Assembly: GCA_005406025.1 (NCBI GenBank)
Contig: BGZK01000141.1
Location: 558,001-622,000, forward strand
DNA: 64,000 nucleotides
Direction of reading: 5' to 3'
Source of the DNA: Eumeta japonica
Lineage: Eukaryota; Arthropoda; Insecta; Lepidoptera; Psychidae
In this document: positions 33,709 to 45,785 of the stretch, piece by piece
Layout: each line of letters begins with the position of its first letter
How positions within the stretch are numbered: position 1 is the first letter of the stretch
Made by a program: the position numbers and the translations under genes
Notes under the pieces: generated by a model
Told to the model about the DNA's origin: nothing
Seen by the model: only the letters and a program-made list of their open reading frames with translations
The model's database searches: none

Positions 33709-35209
33709 TTGTGCTCCTTCTGATATACTTGTCCCTGTCAATGTAACTGGGTAGGTTGAGCTAATAATAAAAATCTTATCAATATACAATTATTATTTAA
33801 AATAACTATTTAATCACTTTAATGAATATTTGAGTGTTGTATATTTTGATATTACTCAAAATCAGGAATGAATGAACAAACATAATTGGAAAAATAATTT
33901 AGCTAGTGCCAGCTTTTTGCCACTGGAGAGGCACATCCTCACCTTAAATTATCATTTATCAGTGTTATATTATGAAGAAAACATGATTTCAAATTTAAAT
34001 ATTTTTTCTACTAAAATATCTATGTAATCAATATTGGGGCAACATTTTATTATAAAATAGATAAATATTATGAATTGCCTGTTTGAATATTTTTTTTCTG
34101 CAAATGAATGACTGAATAGTGTCATTCATTATTGAACAAATATTAAAAATCTGTCAAAGGGAAATTAGAACCCCAACCTAATCTATGAGGCTATTACTAA
34201 AATTCCCATATTTTGCATGATAATAAGTAAATAAATTATAGGCCTTTTGAAAAATAAAATCACTGGCATAAAAAATGTCTAATTTTCTTTTTATAATTAA
34301 TACTATATGTTATCAAATTCAATTTACTAAAAACCAATGATATTATTGTCATACAGCAAAAAAAAAAAATATTAGACAAAAAGACTATGGCTATTTGTCT
34401 CATTAAATAGATATTTTTATTATAATATTAGTGCGAAAACACCAACAATATGAATTATACTTACCTTAATGCACAAGCATCATTATAATTGTTTTGATTT
34501 TATTGCTAATTTTTTTAATGAAAACAATCTAAAGCGAATATGCCATAAGCATATCAATATTGTTGGTATAAATATTTTATGAAGATATTAAAAAAAGGCA
34601 GGTGCTTGAACTGTTCAAACATTATGATTTATGTTAATCATCTAGTTGGTACCCTTCATCTTTACTATAGTTCAGTAGGTACACAATGGTTCTCTTTATA
34701 TTTATATTGTATAGACATATTCTACCTTTTTAAAGTAAACCCAAACCAGAAAGTTTATAGAAATTCAATTAGTTTGAACACAGTTACCATTTTGAAATAC
34801 TTAAGAAAATAAATAATAAGTTCATGCCCATTTCACATAAAATTAGCAGACACCACAGATCTCCATCCGTCCACCCTTCTTTAACATCACTAATTTTGAA
34901 TTAACCTAGGTAATGAAAACATAGGCATATATTGAAATTGTCTTATTTCTAATAGCAAATGGTATAATGGTCATCACGAAGTTCCGAGTTTTCCATTAAT
35001 GTGAAGTCATTTCTTTTACAAGAAAATTTATTGAATGCATAAATTATGCAAAGACAGTATTGAAAACTAACACTATGTGGTAAATTGACCAATATACATT
35101 TGTTAACAGCTCCCAACACACACTAGACCAGCATGAAGGGCTTAAGCCTCCCAATTTGAAATAAAAAGATTATGAACCTGAAATGAAATACATATTTTTT
35201 TACATACTT
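33709..35209. other. AT-rich spacer, no gene seen
   Basis: Short frames here have no protein-like composition. Separates the transposon from the DPCD 3' end. Confidence 0.5.
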
Positions 35210-35830
35210 TTATTGTGTTTTACATTCGTTGGGCATAGTGTTCACATGTTTCACATTTTTCAATTCTAAAAACCATTCTTTTTCCATGTCCAAAAGCATT
35301 TGTGGTTTTCTATAAGTAATAATGAGCGTGTTAAAACTATGTGATGCTTGAATATTGTTCTGTTCTAATGGTAATGTCAGTCTTGCAAGTTCTGGAACAT
35401 GTAGCTTCTTATAATACTTTTTGTTAGACGTCTTTACGATTATACATTTTTCATCATTATTTACATTTATGGAATATATATCGATGGGGTATGGTAAATT
35501 TCTGATTCTCCATTCTAAATTTATTCGTGTATTTCTTCTTGAAACTATAGGCTGGTCTTTTGATTCAATTATATCAATTGTTTCTGCATTAGTTACATCT
35601 GGTATTGGATCTCCTACTTCCACATCCCATTTACCTTCACCTCCTAGTTTGCCACGTACTTTCCAAGTTCTTCTTAGAAGCACTTCAGTATCAGTGTTGT
35701 ATTCTTCAACCATTTCTTTCCCATCTTTAAACTTGTAATGTATTTTCTTAATTTTTTCTTCCTTGATACAAGTTTTCTCAGCTTCTACCAAAGACTTATA
35801 CCAAATTGTATTTTTAAACATTTTCACCAT
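35210..35830 (-). CDS. DPCD: DPCD protein, intact, intronless
   Basis: 206 residues (human about 203). Conserved blocks: HYKFKDGKEMVEEYNTDTE, LLRRTWKVRGKLG, WDVEVGDPIPDV, EWRIRNLPYPIDIYSI, CIIVKTSNKKYYKKLHVPEL, and the C-terminus CKTQ, as in the animal family. DPCD is a small CS/p23-like protein associated with RUVBL1/2 and needed for motile cilia; loss is linked to primary ciliary dyskinesia (family knowledge). Start ATG 35830 is in good context (AAACATGG); Met4 is an alternative. The stop codon sits inside an AATAAA (35214-35209), so the 3' UTR may be only about 20 bases. Confidence 0.94.
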   Translation of the reverse strand: MVKMFKNTIWYKSLVEAEKTCIKEEKIKKIHYKFKDGKEMVEEYNTDTEVLLRRTWKVRGKLGGEGKWDVEVGDPIPDVTNAETIDIIESKDQPIVSRRNTRINLEWRIRNLPYPIDIYSINVNNDEKCIIVKTSNKKYYKKLHVPELARLTLPLEQNNIQASHSFNTLIITYRKPQMLLDMEKEWFLELKNVKHVNTMPNECKTQ

Positions 35831-37095
35831 GTTTAATTAGTAGTAAGTATTGATCAAATATTGGAATTTTGCCTCATTACAAGTTTAAGGCGACACTAAT
35901 ATTTTTACGTTGCTATAGTAACTAAATGCTTATATAAAATTATTACTTAGTCATTACTTCAGTTAAAGCAACTATTGAACGTACGTGCCTGTTTAAATTA
36001 CCGCCACTTGTAGGGTCGGGTTTAATTTTGTAGGTTAGAAATAAAATGTTTCTTAATCAGTATCTACATGTACTTCTTTGCTACGTAGACAATATTCATA
36101 TTCTCATGTTGTACTATTTACATGATTAAATTTAATTACAGATTTGTATACAATCTTCTCAATAACGACATGTTACACAAGGTTTTGTCACAAACAATCA
36201 TAGATTATATTGAGCAGTCTATAAATTAATGCATAAATTTATCCATTTTTTAATTGGGTCATTGATATAATACATTAAAAGTACTTGTGATAGAAAGATT
36301 ATGGCTATTTTATTTTAATAATTATACCATATCTTTAAATTAATGTTTATAACACAAAATTTAAATTCGTTTTACCAAAAAATTTCGTCAAAATTAATTC
36401 TGACTGGAGAACTGATTGGTAAAACTGACTCTTTGTTAAAGGAAGTCCTTTTCCTCTCCCAAAAAGCCCAAAAATATTTAAAAATTGGAATTTTGTTTTT
36501 AAAAATAAAAAACAAGTGTGGATTTGTTTTGAAAATCACTTTTTTCAATGTTTTGACAAAGTTTCAAGTGACAAGTACTATATGAAAAATGGCATCAAAG
36601 TGCGTAAATATATTATAAACATCCAAATCTTTCCGATAATTTACACACTGTGATGTACATGGTAGCAATAGTAAGTGTTGTATGTGCTATGACTCTTGCA
36701 TATAGAATTTGCAGAATTAACATGGGATTTGTTCCAATTTTTCTTCAATTTAATATAAAGATTACTACATATAACATATCACATGATTTAATGTCAACTT
36801 TCATGACATTTTGTATAAAATTATATTTTTATACGCGAACATATATGTATATAAAATTCGGTACAAATTTTTATTATAATTTTTGTATTGCAGTCAGCTT
36901 TTTGTTTTGTACCGTTTATTTTATCCTTTTTAAAAACTTAATTCGTGCATAAAGTTAAGGTTATGAGAGTTACTTTAAGGCCTTCTTGGACTTAATGTAC
37001 TAATAGGGATGCCATTAAGCTTCTTAAGTCGTTTTAAAACAACGTAGGCTTAGTGTTTTGCAAATAAATAGTTGCTTGTATCCACTACTGCTCTG
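35831..37095. other. DPCD upstream region, no gene seen
   Basis: Short frames (36343-36585, 36650-36952) are low-complexity and hydrophobic by AT bias; not supported as genes. Confidence 0.45.
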
Positions 37096-37125
37096 TACCG
37101 TCAAATTCTACAACTTAGCCCGCTT
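37096..37125. repeat. Solo terminus of the CCGTCAAA foldback family
   Basis: TACCGTCAAATTCTACAACTT at 37096 matches the outer end of the element at 39181-40916 (inverted right end TACCGTCAAACCCTGCAACTT). No matching second end is seen nearby other than those of that element. Confidence 0.5.
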
Positions 37126-37804
37126 TTTTCAATTATTCGATTTTAACTTAAAAATATGCGTATTATGGAAAACCCTAGTCAATTAGGCTAATAACCGTCA
37201 ATCATAGATTCAAATTTGATATTCATAAGCCTCGAAATTAAATTATTATAGGAGTTGTTGAAATATCAGCATGCGATCAAAATTAGGTGCCAATATGCTC
37301 AACTATGCCAACCTTACATTGTTAAGCCACTTTAAGACCTATAATGCTGAAATTAAGATATATTGAATTAGATAGGGTACAGACAAATCAGAAGAGCCAG
37401 GGTTATCAAAATACCAACAATTTTGAAAAATATTTATATTCTTAAAAGAAACACAGCGCTCTCAATACTAGCGACTATTATCATTAATATTATAATACCT
37501 AAATGGTACCAATACTTGCCTACGACAGCGGAAGAAATTTAAAAGTTCAAAACAAATACACATCATTAAACAAAAATTCTATCTGTACAGACACAGAAAA
37601 AACGTTCAAAAAATCAAAAATATATAGAATTAGAATCATCGAACAAAACAAATTCCTCCATAAGTTCGTTAATTTGCATTAAATCTATTTTTTAACTATG
37701 CAATCGTCAGGTACATTATCTCGACCAGGTCGCTTTGGTTTCACAAGTTTTAGATCCCCTTTCTTTTAATAGTTTTGTAGAAAAGTATTGTATATCTTTC
37801 CTCC

Positions 37805-37890
37805 GCACATTGCAGACTAGCGAACCCAGATTAACTCGCAATAAGTTGATGTTATGTGGATTTGAAGGGTATTATTCATTAAAAGTCTGT
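37805..37890 (+). pseudogene. mariner transposase scrap next to the satellite
   Basis: The frame reads QTSEPRLTRNKLMLCGFEGY, corresponding to the PRLTRNKLML segment of the mariner at 13.6 kb. Only about 80 bases of coding likeness remain, and the satellite array begins directly after it. Confidence 0.65.
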
Positions 37891-37892
37891 TT

Positions 37893-39191
37893 TTTTAAAG
37901 CGCCATCTATTAGATCGCAAAATGTAAGTCCCTATTTTATTTAAAAGCGCCATCAGCTAGATTGTAACATGTAAGTCACTGTTTTCATTAAAAGCGCCGT
38001 CTGTTAGATCGTAAAATGTAAGTCAGTGTTTTCTTTAAAAGTGCCATCTGTTAGATTGTGACATGTACTTCGGTGTTTTCTTTAAAACCGCCAATTGTTA
38101 GATCGTAACATCTAAGTTAATGTTTTCTTTAAAAAGGCCATCTGTTACAACGTAAAATGTAAGTCACTGTTTTTTTTCAAACGCGCCATCTGTTAGATCG
38201 TAACATATAGGTCGGTATTTTCTTTAAAACCGCCATCTGTTAGATCGCAAAATGTAAGTCCCTTTTTTCATTAAACGCGCTATCTGCTAGATCGTAACAT
38301 GTAAGTCAGTGTTTTCTTTAAAAACGCCATCTGATACATCGTAAAATATAAGTCACTGTTTGTATTAAAAGCGCTATCTGTTACATCGTAAAATGAACGA
38401 CAGTGTTTTCTTTAAAAACGCCATCTGTTACATCATAACATGTATGTCGGTGTTTTCATTAAAAGCGCCATCTGTTAGATCGTAACATGTAAGTTAGTGT
38501 TTTCTTTAAAAATGCCATCTGTTACATCGTATAATGTAAGTCTCGGTATCCATTAAAAGCGCCATCTACTAGATCGTAACGTGTAAGTCAGTATTTTCTT
38601 TAAAAATGCCATCTGTTAGATCGCAAAATGTAAGTCACTGTTTTCATTAAAAGCGCCATCTGCTAGATTGTAACATGTAAGTCAGTGTTTATTTAAACAC
38701 GCCATCTGTTTGATCGTAACATGTATGTCAGCGTTTTTTTTAAAAGCGCCATCTGTTACATCGTAAAATGAACGTCAGTGTTTTCTTTAAAGCGCCATCT
38801 GCTAGATCATAACATGTAAGTCAGTATTTTCTTTAAATGCGCCATCTGTTAGATCGTAACATGTAAGTTAGTGTTTTCTTTAAAAATGCCATCTGCTAGA
38901 TCGTAACATGTACGTTAGTTTTTTCTTTAAAAACGCCATCTGTTACATCGTAAAATGAAAGTCACTGTTTTCAATAAAAGCTCCATCTGCTAGATCGTAA
39001 AATGTAAGTCAGTGTTTTCTTTATACGTGCCATCTGTTAGATTGTTACATGTACGTCGGTGTCTTCTTTAAAACCGCCGTCTGTTAGGTCGTAAAATGCA
39101 TGTCACTGTTTTCATTAAAAACGCCATATCTTAGATTGTAAAATGTAAGTCAGTGTTTTCTTTGAAAGCGCCATCTGTTACCGTCAAATCC
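37893..39191. repeat. 47-bp satellite array, 28 units, with 8-unit higher-order period
   Basis: Consensus unit: GCCATCTGTTAGATCGTAAC, then ATGTAAGTCAGTG, then TTTTCTTTAAAAGC. Unit starts fall at 37902, 37949, 37996, 38043, 38090, 38137, and so on to 39170, a period of 47. Private variants recur eight units (376 bases) apart: GATCGCAAAATG at 38232 and 38608 groups, AAAATGAACG, ATCATAACATG and AAGTTAGTG. The last unit runs straight into the foldback element's end at 39181. No ORF. Confidence 0.88.
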
Positions 39192-40916
39192 TTGGCAATC
39201 TTTGCCAATTCTGTCGAATTTTATCTAAATAGCGAAATTAATTTGAAACGTTACTAATTAAAAGCCTATTTCAAATATTACTGTGTTCTCATTTAAGTAG
39301 AAAACTAGACTATTTTCTGGCAGCACTGCGTCTTTATCACCGTACTTCATGTCAGCAAGTTGCACGTCATTTGCTATCAAGAAAGCGTCGAGGTGGTGCC
39401 AATTTGTCTCCAAGAAACTTTGTAGAGATTGGATAGAGGCAATCAAGAGGTGAGTAATCGATATGGTTTACAGAAATGTAGTCATATTTTAATGATGTTT
39501 CATAATTGCAAAACAGGAATCTTATTAAGTGTAGTGAAGTTATGGCGTTGCCAATGTTAGGCATATAGACATAAAATCCAAAGTAACAACATTGCTTATT
39601 CATTTTTGGTCCGTATTGTCAAAATTACTAAATTTTATAGGTATTACATTTTCTGATTGGTTTCGATTTGTAGTTCATTTAAGAGGTACGTACATATTTT
39701 CATGTCACTAATACCTTCATGAAAGTAATGTATGGTACTGCACAATTACTTTTTCTTTTGTTTTTTACTCCTTAAGTATCGATTTTTCATATATAATCCC
39801 GGGGTATGAAAAATCAGTCTCCATATTCATACGCAACTTATCTTGCGCATCCCCTAGCAGTATCACATTTTAATTACCACAAACCAATTGCCTCAGTATT
39901 CAATGATGTAGATATTGTTGCTGGAATAAATACAACGCAAATGACGTAAATGGTGAATAAAATTAATATTGCTTACAAATTTATTACTTAAAATAATCAT
40001 TGTTTATGTTTTCATGGTTTTGTTATGTATTTTATCGAATTAATCGTATAATTAATATAAATAAATGCATCATGTATGCTTTAAGTAATACCAAAAATGC
40101 ATTCATTTACCCTCATTCGATAATCCATTAATTTTATAATCGTTCGTAAATAATAAACTCCAGTCGTGCGTCGGAGTTAACATACACACATTTTTTCTAC
40201 TTGTCTCAAAATATAAACAATCTTGATGGGATTTATTATTAATTAATTTTGTTAATAAAAAATAAAGTATTACTGTAAACCTACATATTCTACGGTAAAC
40301 ATTTTCCGTTTGCGGTAACTGCAAACATCAATGAGATGCAATCTTTGGTAGTAATAACAATTTTTTCAAGATGTTTTACACCCCGTTTAAAAATCGCTTT
40401 TTCAATCCAGTATTATATCACTACAATTGATCTCATCATAATTGAGTATATAAGAAGGTGGTACGCCATCAAGAGATTGGCGTAATTTTCTGAAGTATTC
40501 CACTATCTCTCTGCTCTCGACCTTGAAATATTTTGCGTAGGTCTAATGAATACCTTTTCATTGTGGCGAATCAAGAATATCTTCCTGTTTTGTCATTAAG
40601 AAATATCATCAAAAATGACTACATTTTTAAACCATATCAATTACTCACCTCTTGATTGCTTCTATCCGATCTCTATAAAACTTCTTGGTTAAAATTGGCA
40701 CCAACGTATTTGATGCTTTTTTGATAGCAAATGACGAGCAACTGAATGACATTATGTACCGTTATAAAGACGCAGTGCTGCCAGAAAACAGTCTAGCTTT
40801 CTACTTAAAAGAGAAAACAGTAATTTTTGAAATAAGCTTTTAGTTAGCAACGTTTAAAGTTATTTCGCTGTTTGGGAAAAATTCGGCAGGATTGACAAAG
40901 TTGCAGGGTTTGACGG
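39181..40916. mobile_element. Foldback element with about 280-bp inverted arms
   Basis: The left arm 39181-39465 and right arm 40640-40916 are inverted copies. Ends are CCGTCAAATCCTT (left) and inverted CCGTCAAACCCTG (right), with TA on the outside of each. Each arm contains the same 3'-terminal coding segment reading outward: DAFLIANDxQL then KDAVLPENSL and NTVIFEIGF-stop (left, minus strand 39446-39258) or KTVIFEISF-stop (right, plus strand to 40843). The centre shows no transposase. The family is unknown to me. Confidence 0.75.
39258..39446 (-). pseudogene. C-terminal coding segment in left foldback arm
   Basis: A 62-codon frame with YGDKDAVLPENSLVFYLNEN and VIFEIGF then stop. The same protein end is encoded in the right arm at about 40660-40843, where it is interrupted by a stop. 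Conservation of frame in both arms suggests an ancestral gene end captured in the inverted repeat. Protein family unrecognised. Confidence 0.45.
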
Positions 40917-42009
40917 TATAACTTAAATCTGGCATGAGCGTTAATGGAAGATTTGACCATATGAATAATTTGAATTTTATTTAAGTATTTGTTATCCCTT
41001 TTTTTGGTATTGCTATAAAATCAATCTTATTTGCAAATGAATTTCATTTGCTCACTCCATCGGTTTTCTTTTTTATTCATGCTCAAAAGTTTGAGTACGA
41101 AGAAAATAATCTCAAACAAAAGATGCACAATCACAAAATGGTTATATGGGATTTTTAGCCACTAAACGTTCTCACTGGGGGATTGAGTTTAAACTAATGG
41201 TATTGGAATACTTTAAGATGTGCCGTTAAAATGGTATTAAATTCGATTTATTAAGTTTTGTTCTCAATTAGTATCAAATCAGGGCCTTACAAATTTTAGG
41301 TCCGCACTTAACTGGTTCAGGGCAAAATTTTAAGAAATGTTTTTAGTACGCGGGCTGAAATGTTTTATTTTTCATAGTTCATACGAGTGGGGGTGTGTCC
41401 GACTAAAGTCATTGTTATAGGTGATGGTTGAAAATTTCTGAAAATTTTTCGTAGTTCTCGTAATCTCTTTTATGTTGACTGTTCTAGATTGTTCATGATG
41501 GACATTTTTCAGGATTTATCGTAGATGTATCCGTATGGAGACCTACATTAGTTAGGTCGGCATATGATAAAATTTTTGTAAAGACGCACACACGAACACG
41601 TGCCTTTTTGCAAAAGAGGGCTGCATAAGAGGTGCGGTTTTTTGTAGCATAAAGTTATCCCAGTTTTTGGCCTTATGACAAGTCTTTTAATAGCAATTAA
41701 AGGCAAGCGGCATATCTATATAAAACATATATGTTTCTGTAGCTTATGTGTTATGTGTAGCTTGTTATGCCATTCTTTTCCAGGTACACATGAGCAATGG
41801 ACTCATCATCTTTGGCACCAAAGGCTAGTCAAATACATATCGCCCTTAGCGTCATTGGTCCAGAAACCAGATCTCAACACATTTAATGAGTTTTCTTATA
41901 AGAGACCGCAGAAAAAATCTTTTAGATTTTAACTTTTGTGTTGCAGGAAGATGCAGGGTTGAAAAGGGGCTATAGTCCTCTATATTATGAAACAGATATA
42001 GTAGGCGCA
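40917..42009. other. No gene supported
   Basis: A frame from ATG 41798 (MDSSSLAPKASQIHIALSVI, then GPETRSQHI-stop) follows an acceptor-like TTTTCCAG at 41784, but no family or partner exon was found. Confidence 0.3.
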
Positions 42010-42622
42010 TTTTGTAACGGCGATTTCAGCTAACGCCGCGTAAGCCCGCACCCCGGATTGCCTCTCTTCACGATGCGCACGCTTCTTTCTATATGGTCGG
42101 CGGATTTCTTGCGGTGTGGCGGCGATCAAATGATGGACAGCGTTTTCTCAGACTTCTTTATTAAGCCGAGCTTTACAAGGTGACGGTTGGTAGCAACTGT
42201 GTCGGATGCACCACTCCCACTGCATTTTATAGGTGGTGCATCCGTTGCACATGTGAGTTGCATACATTTTAATTGGGGAGGCGTGGCCATGCACTTAATT
42301 TGCATATGCATTGGCTCTCTCGCTCGCTCGCTCGTGGGGCTTCCACACCCTTAGTTGTGGGTGCAGGTACGGGACGGAGGACTTACTGTTGCCTCATGCC
42401 CGGGCGTCTTCTCGTCGGGGATACGACCCCGACGGTCCTGTGGTTGTGGTTCCTTTTACGAGAATCCAGTCAGACATCTAGTTCTCGCAGGTTCTGCTTC
42501 ACTAAATGGGAGGAGGCGTTTTCGTGATTTCTCTAGGGAGCGGTCGGCCGCTCGGCGACCTCGTGCGTCGGCGCGATGTTCCGGAGGAATTCATGTGGGT
42601 CGAAAGTCAAACATCCGGCGGG

Positions 42623-45100
42623 CTATGCGCCGGATGAATTCTCTACGGTCTCGATACGGAGGTCGCGAGCGATAACGTCATTTAATACATACCGACCCGC
42701 TCCCACGATCATCCGTAGGGCGATGCTCTGCTGGGCTTGGATCCTCTTCCTCTGTGATATTGAGAGAGTGCGTACCGCTGGTGCCGCATATGTTAACCGG
42801 AACGTATGTAGCCCTTGTATAGGGCGAGTTTGGCCCTGAGCGGCAGGTGCGATCGAGCACTGGCGCAGCATGCTCCGCGCGGCTCTGCTCTGGTGGATAG
42901 CTTGTTCCACTTGAGCGGCCATGCGCATGGAGCGATCAATTTGTACACCCAGGTATCGCACCTTTGTCTGCCATTCAACATCCTGTCCCCGGAGTCTTAA
43001 TTTCGGTGGCATGGCACGCTGCTGGCCGGTCAGTATGGCGGCTCTTCGTAACGTTTACGGCGACTCGCCATTTGTCCAGCCATTCTGGCAATAGGTCGAG
43101 GACCCTCTGGATTTTGGCAGCCAGCCAGGTCAGCCCGACGGGATGATGCGAAGTACGCACTGTCGTCAGCGTATAGCGCGAGTACGACGTCCTCCTCCCA
43201 GTCCCGTTGACCTGCGAGTGGGGGATATCCGTGTAGACTCCGTACAGGCACGGAGACAGACAGCTGCCTTGTGGCACTCCGGCGTGGATGGGTCGTGGAT
43301 CCGAGGTTGCGTCCTCGACTGCAACGAAGAAACTGCGACCTTCCAGGAACGACGCTACTGTCCGTATGAGTGCAGGCGGGATTTGCGTATTCAGTAATTT
43401 GAACACCAACCCGGGGTGCCACACTCGGTCGAACGCCTTCTCGATGTCGAGAAAGACACCGACGGTACGACGACCCCGGTTGTGCTCGGCGGCCATGTGG
43501 TGAAGGACTCTTGCCAGCTGGAGCGTAGTGGAATGTCCGCTGCGAAACCCAAACCTCCTCCTGTCGGAATGGCGCGAAGCGCGGCGCGGCGCGATGTGGG
43601 AAGCAGCGTGCGTCGTTGGCTCGCACGGAGTCGGGGGTCCTGCCTGCTTTCGGTATGGCGATGACACGGCCCATCTTCCAATTCTTCGGAAAGTGTCCAG
43701 TCCGGAGTATACCGTTGAATAGCCTGGTCATCGCTACCATGGCTCTTCTAGGCAGCTGTCTTATGGCAGCAGTCGGGATCCCGTCTGGTCCCGGAGCCTT
43801 CCGCTTCGGCAGTCGGGAAATCATCTTGCCAGTCTCGGCCGGGGAAACAAAATAGTCTCCTGGCAAGGGCGGCACCGGGGCCATCCGGAATTCTTCCACC
43901 CGGCGTTCCACCTGCATGGTGCGATGCCGCCTCTGGTGTGTCCGATGGCGTATGTGGTGTAAACTGTTCCTCCAGGTGCTCTGCCAAAATCTCCGCTCGT
44001 TCTCTTGCGGCATATCGGCGTGTCCCTGTCTTGTCGAACAGGGGGCATACCGGAGCTGGTGATCTAGTCAGGCGGCGGCATAGTTGATGGAGCGATTTCC
44101 AGTCCTCGCCAGCCTGTTCTATCGTCTCCCCAGGCGGCGCCCTGAACGTCAATACCGCTTGCCGCAGATCCTGTGTGATATGATTTAATTCACGCTTGAT
44201 ACGTGGGCATCGCTCCCACAACTTTGCAAGTTGCGTTTCTTCTGGAGCGCGAGTTTCAAATGGTGGGAGGTCCCATCGGCGATCGTCCTTGCTGGGAGGT
44301 CGCCGCACTGTATGCTGCTTGCACTTCTTCAGTGAGGCGTTGAGCGGCAGAGTCGATTTCCTCCGGGCAGGAGAAGGACTTGCCGATGTGGAGTTCCCCA
44401 GCGCACTCTTAAACGCGTCCCAGTCGGTGCGATGAGTTGGAGGGCGGGCGGAGTCATGTGGGCTGTGGTACCAAGCGTGATCAATATCGGGAGGTGCTGC
44501 GTCCATATCATATAGCACCTCCACATAGATCGGATACGGGAGTTGATGGCATAGCACGACATCCAGCACGTCTGCTCTAAATCTGGGGTTAGTCGGGATG
44601 TGTGGGTGTCTGGTCCCATGACCTCATACCCATGTTGCTCAGAGTCCTGCAGCAGTTGTCGACCGGCCGGCGAGATGACCCTCGAGCCCCAGTGTGCTTG
44701 GCGTTGAGGTCACCCGCCAGGATAGTCGGGTGCTGTCGTCGAAGATCGTGTGGAAGTCGGAGGAACAGAAGTGGGAGCCGGGGGCGGTAGGCCGCAAACA
44801 GACGTAAGTCCGCTTCGGCCGCACCCACCCTCACCCCTATAGATCTTGTATCGGTGAACTCCGGCTGCTCCAGTCCTCCGTGGACGATGTCTCTGCGCAC
44901 CAGTACCGCGGTGCCCCGAAAAGCGATCCCGTGGGGCGATACCTCGTCTCGGCGGTACACAAAGAAATTGGGCAGCCGGAGTTGTTGTCTAGGCCGGAGT
45001 TTTGTCTCGCCCAGGAGGACAATGTGTATATCCTGCGACTGGACGAGCGTGCGTAGGTCTGGTAGTCTGCCTGAGATACCACCGGCGTTCCAATAAATTA
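42623..45100 (-). pseudogene. LINE pol (endonuclease plus reverse transcriptase), frame-broken
   Basis: Read right to left across several frames: IYWNAGG and LLGETKL (endonuclease start, about 45095-44980), RGTAVLVRR (about 44930), GDLNAKHTG (about 44715), the linker and RKAPGPDGIPTAA (about 43930), FGFRSGHSTTLQLA (about 43540), LDIEKAFDRVWH (about 43450), AGVPQGSCLSP (about 43270), YADDSAYFA (about 43165) and LGVQIDRSMRM (about 42940). The order is that of an APE-type LINE. At least five frame changes make it non-functional. Confidence 0.85.
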
Positions 45101-45742
45101 TTCGGAGGTCAGCCGGTGAGCGACGGGGTCGAGAAGTAGAACCTGTAGCAGCGCCGTGACCGGATCCTGGCCGGTCAGTACTGCCCGCAAGGCTTCCATC
45201 ATCCGCGCCTGTACCCAGGTGAGTGGCACCAGTTGTTGGGAGCCATGGGTCACCCGGGCCGGAGGTCGCGCGAAGTTCAGTGGGCCCATCGGTGGCGTTC
45301 CCTGGTGTTGCAGGCGATTCGGAGGCATCATCTGGGGCAGCCTGGCTGCTGTCTGTGGCGTTGGCTGCTCCGTTCGTGTCGCTTGTGACGACCTCATCAT
45401 TAACGGAGCTCCTGGTCTGGATCCTGGATAAGCTTGTGTTGGCGGGCGTGTTGGCGGGTCGGCAAATTGATCCGGGGGAGGTAGGAGTGGGAATCGATCT
45501 ATTCTCCGTCTCCTCCGCCTCCCAGTTCTCTTTCCTTCCGTGTTGTGTTTCCCCGTTCTCAGTCCCTTGGTTGGGATGGACCGCTCTGGTCTGTCTCGCC
45601 AGTTCTGAGGCGGCTCCAGGACTGTTGTTGACGGTCCTGGTTCTGGTTCTTCTTTCTGTGGGGCAGTCGTTGTCTGGGGCATTGCGGGGGGGGCGGTCGC
45701 ATCTAATCGGCGATGCATTGGCGCCACTATCGCCCGAGACAC
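45098..45742 (-). pseudogene. LINE ORF1 (gag-like), 5' incomplete
   Basis: A 214-codon frame, very Pro/Arg-rich (PPTRPPTQAYPGSRPGAPL, GRRRRRRIDRFPLLPP), ending ALRAVLTGQDPVTALLQVLL and LTSE-stop. That C-terminus resembles gag ends of lepidopteran Jockey-type LINEs. Zinc knuckles are not visible. The frame begins at the truncation point of the element, so most of the usual N-terminus is missing. Confidence 0.6.
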
Positions 45743-45785
45743 CGATTAGCGGCCGTGCCGTAATGACGGCCGCTTTTTAAGGCCT

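Larger units (their letters stand above)
42010..45785 (-). mobile_element. Jockey-type non-LTR retrotransposon, 5'-truncated and broken
   Basis: GC-rich (visibly above its AT-rich flanks) and transcribed leftward. It holds a truncated gag-like ORF1 (45742-45098), an AP-endonuclease region (about 45100-44570) and reverse transcriptase (about 44010-42623), with the frame changing repeatedly. The 3' region (about 42620-42010) has an AATAAA on the minus strand near 42160 and ends before AT-rich host DNA. The 5' end is lost. No clear target duplication or poly(A) was found. Clade assignment rests on motif resemblance. Confidence 0.85.

Noticed and set aside
36343..36952. Two hydrophobic plus-strand frames after DPCD
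   Set aside because: Composition follows AT bias, with no domain, splice signal or Kozak support.
42273..45780. Numerous plus-strand frames across the GC-rich region
   Set aside because: They are antisense shadows of the LINE; high GC removes stop codons in all frames.
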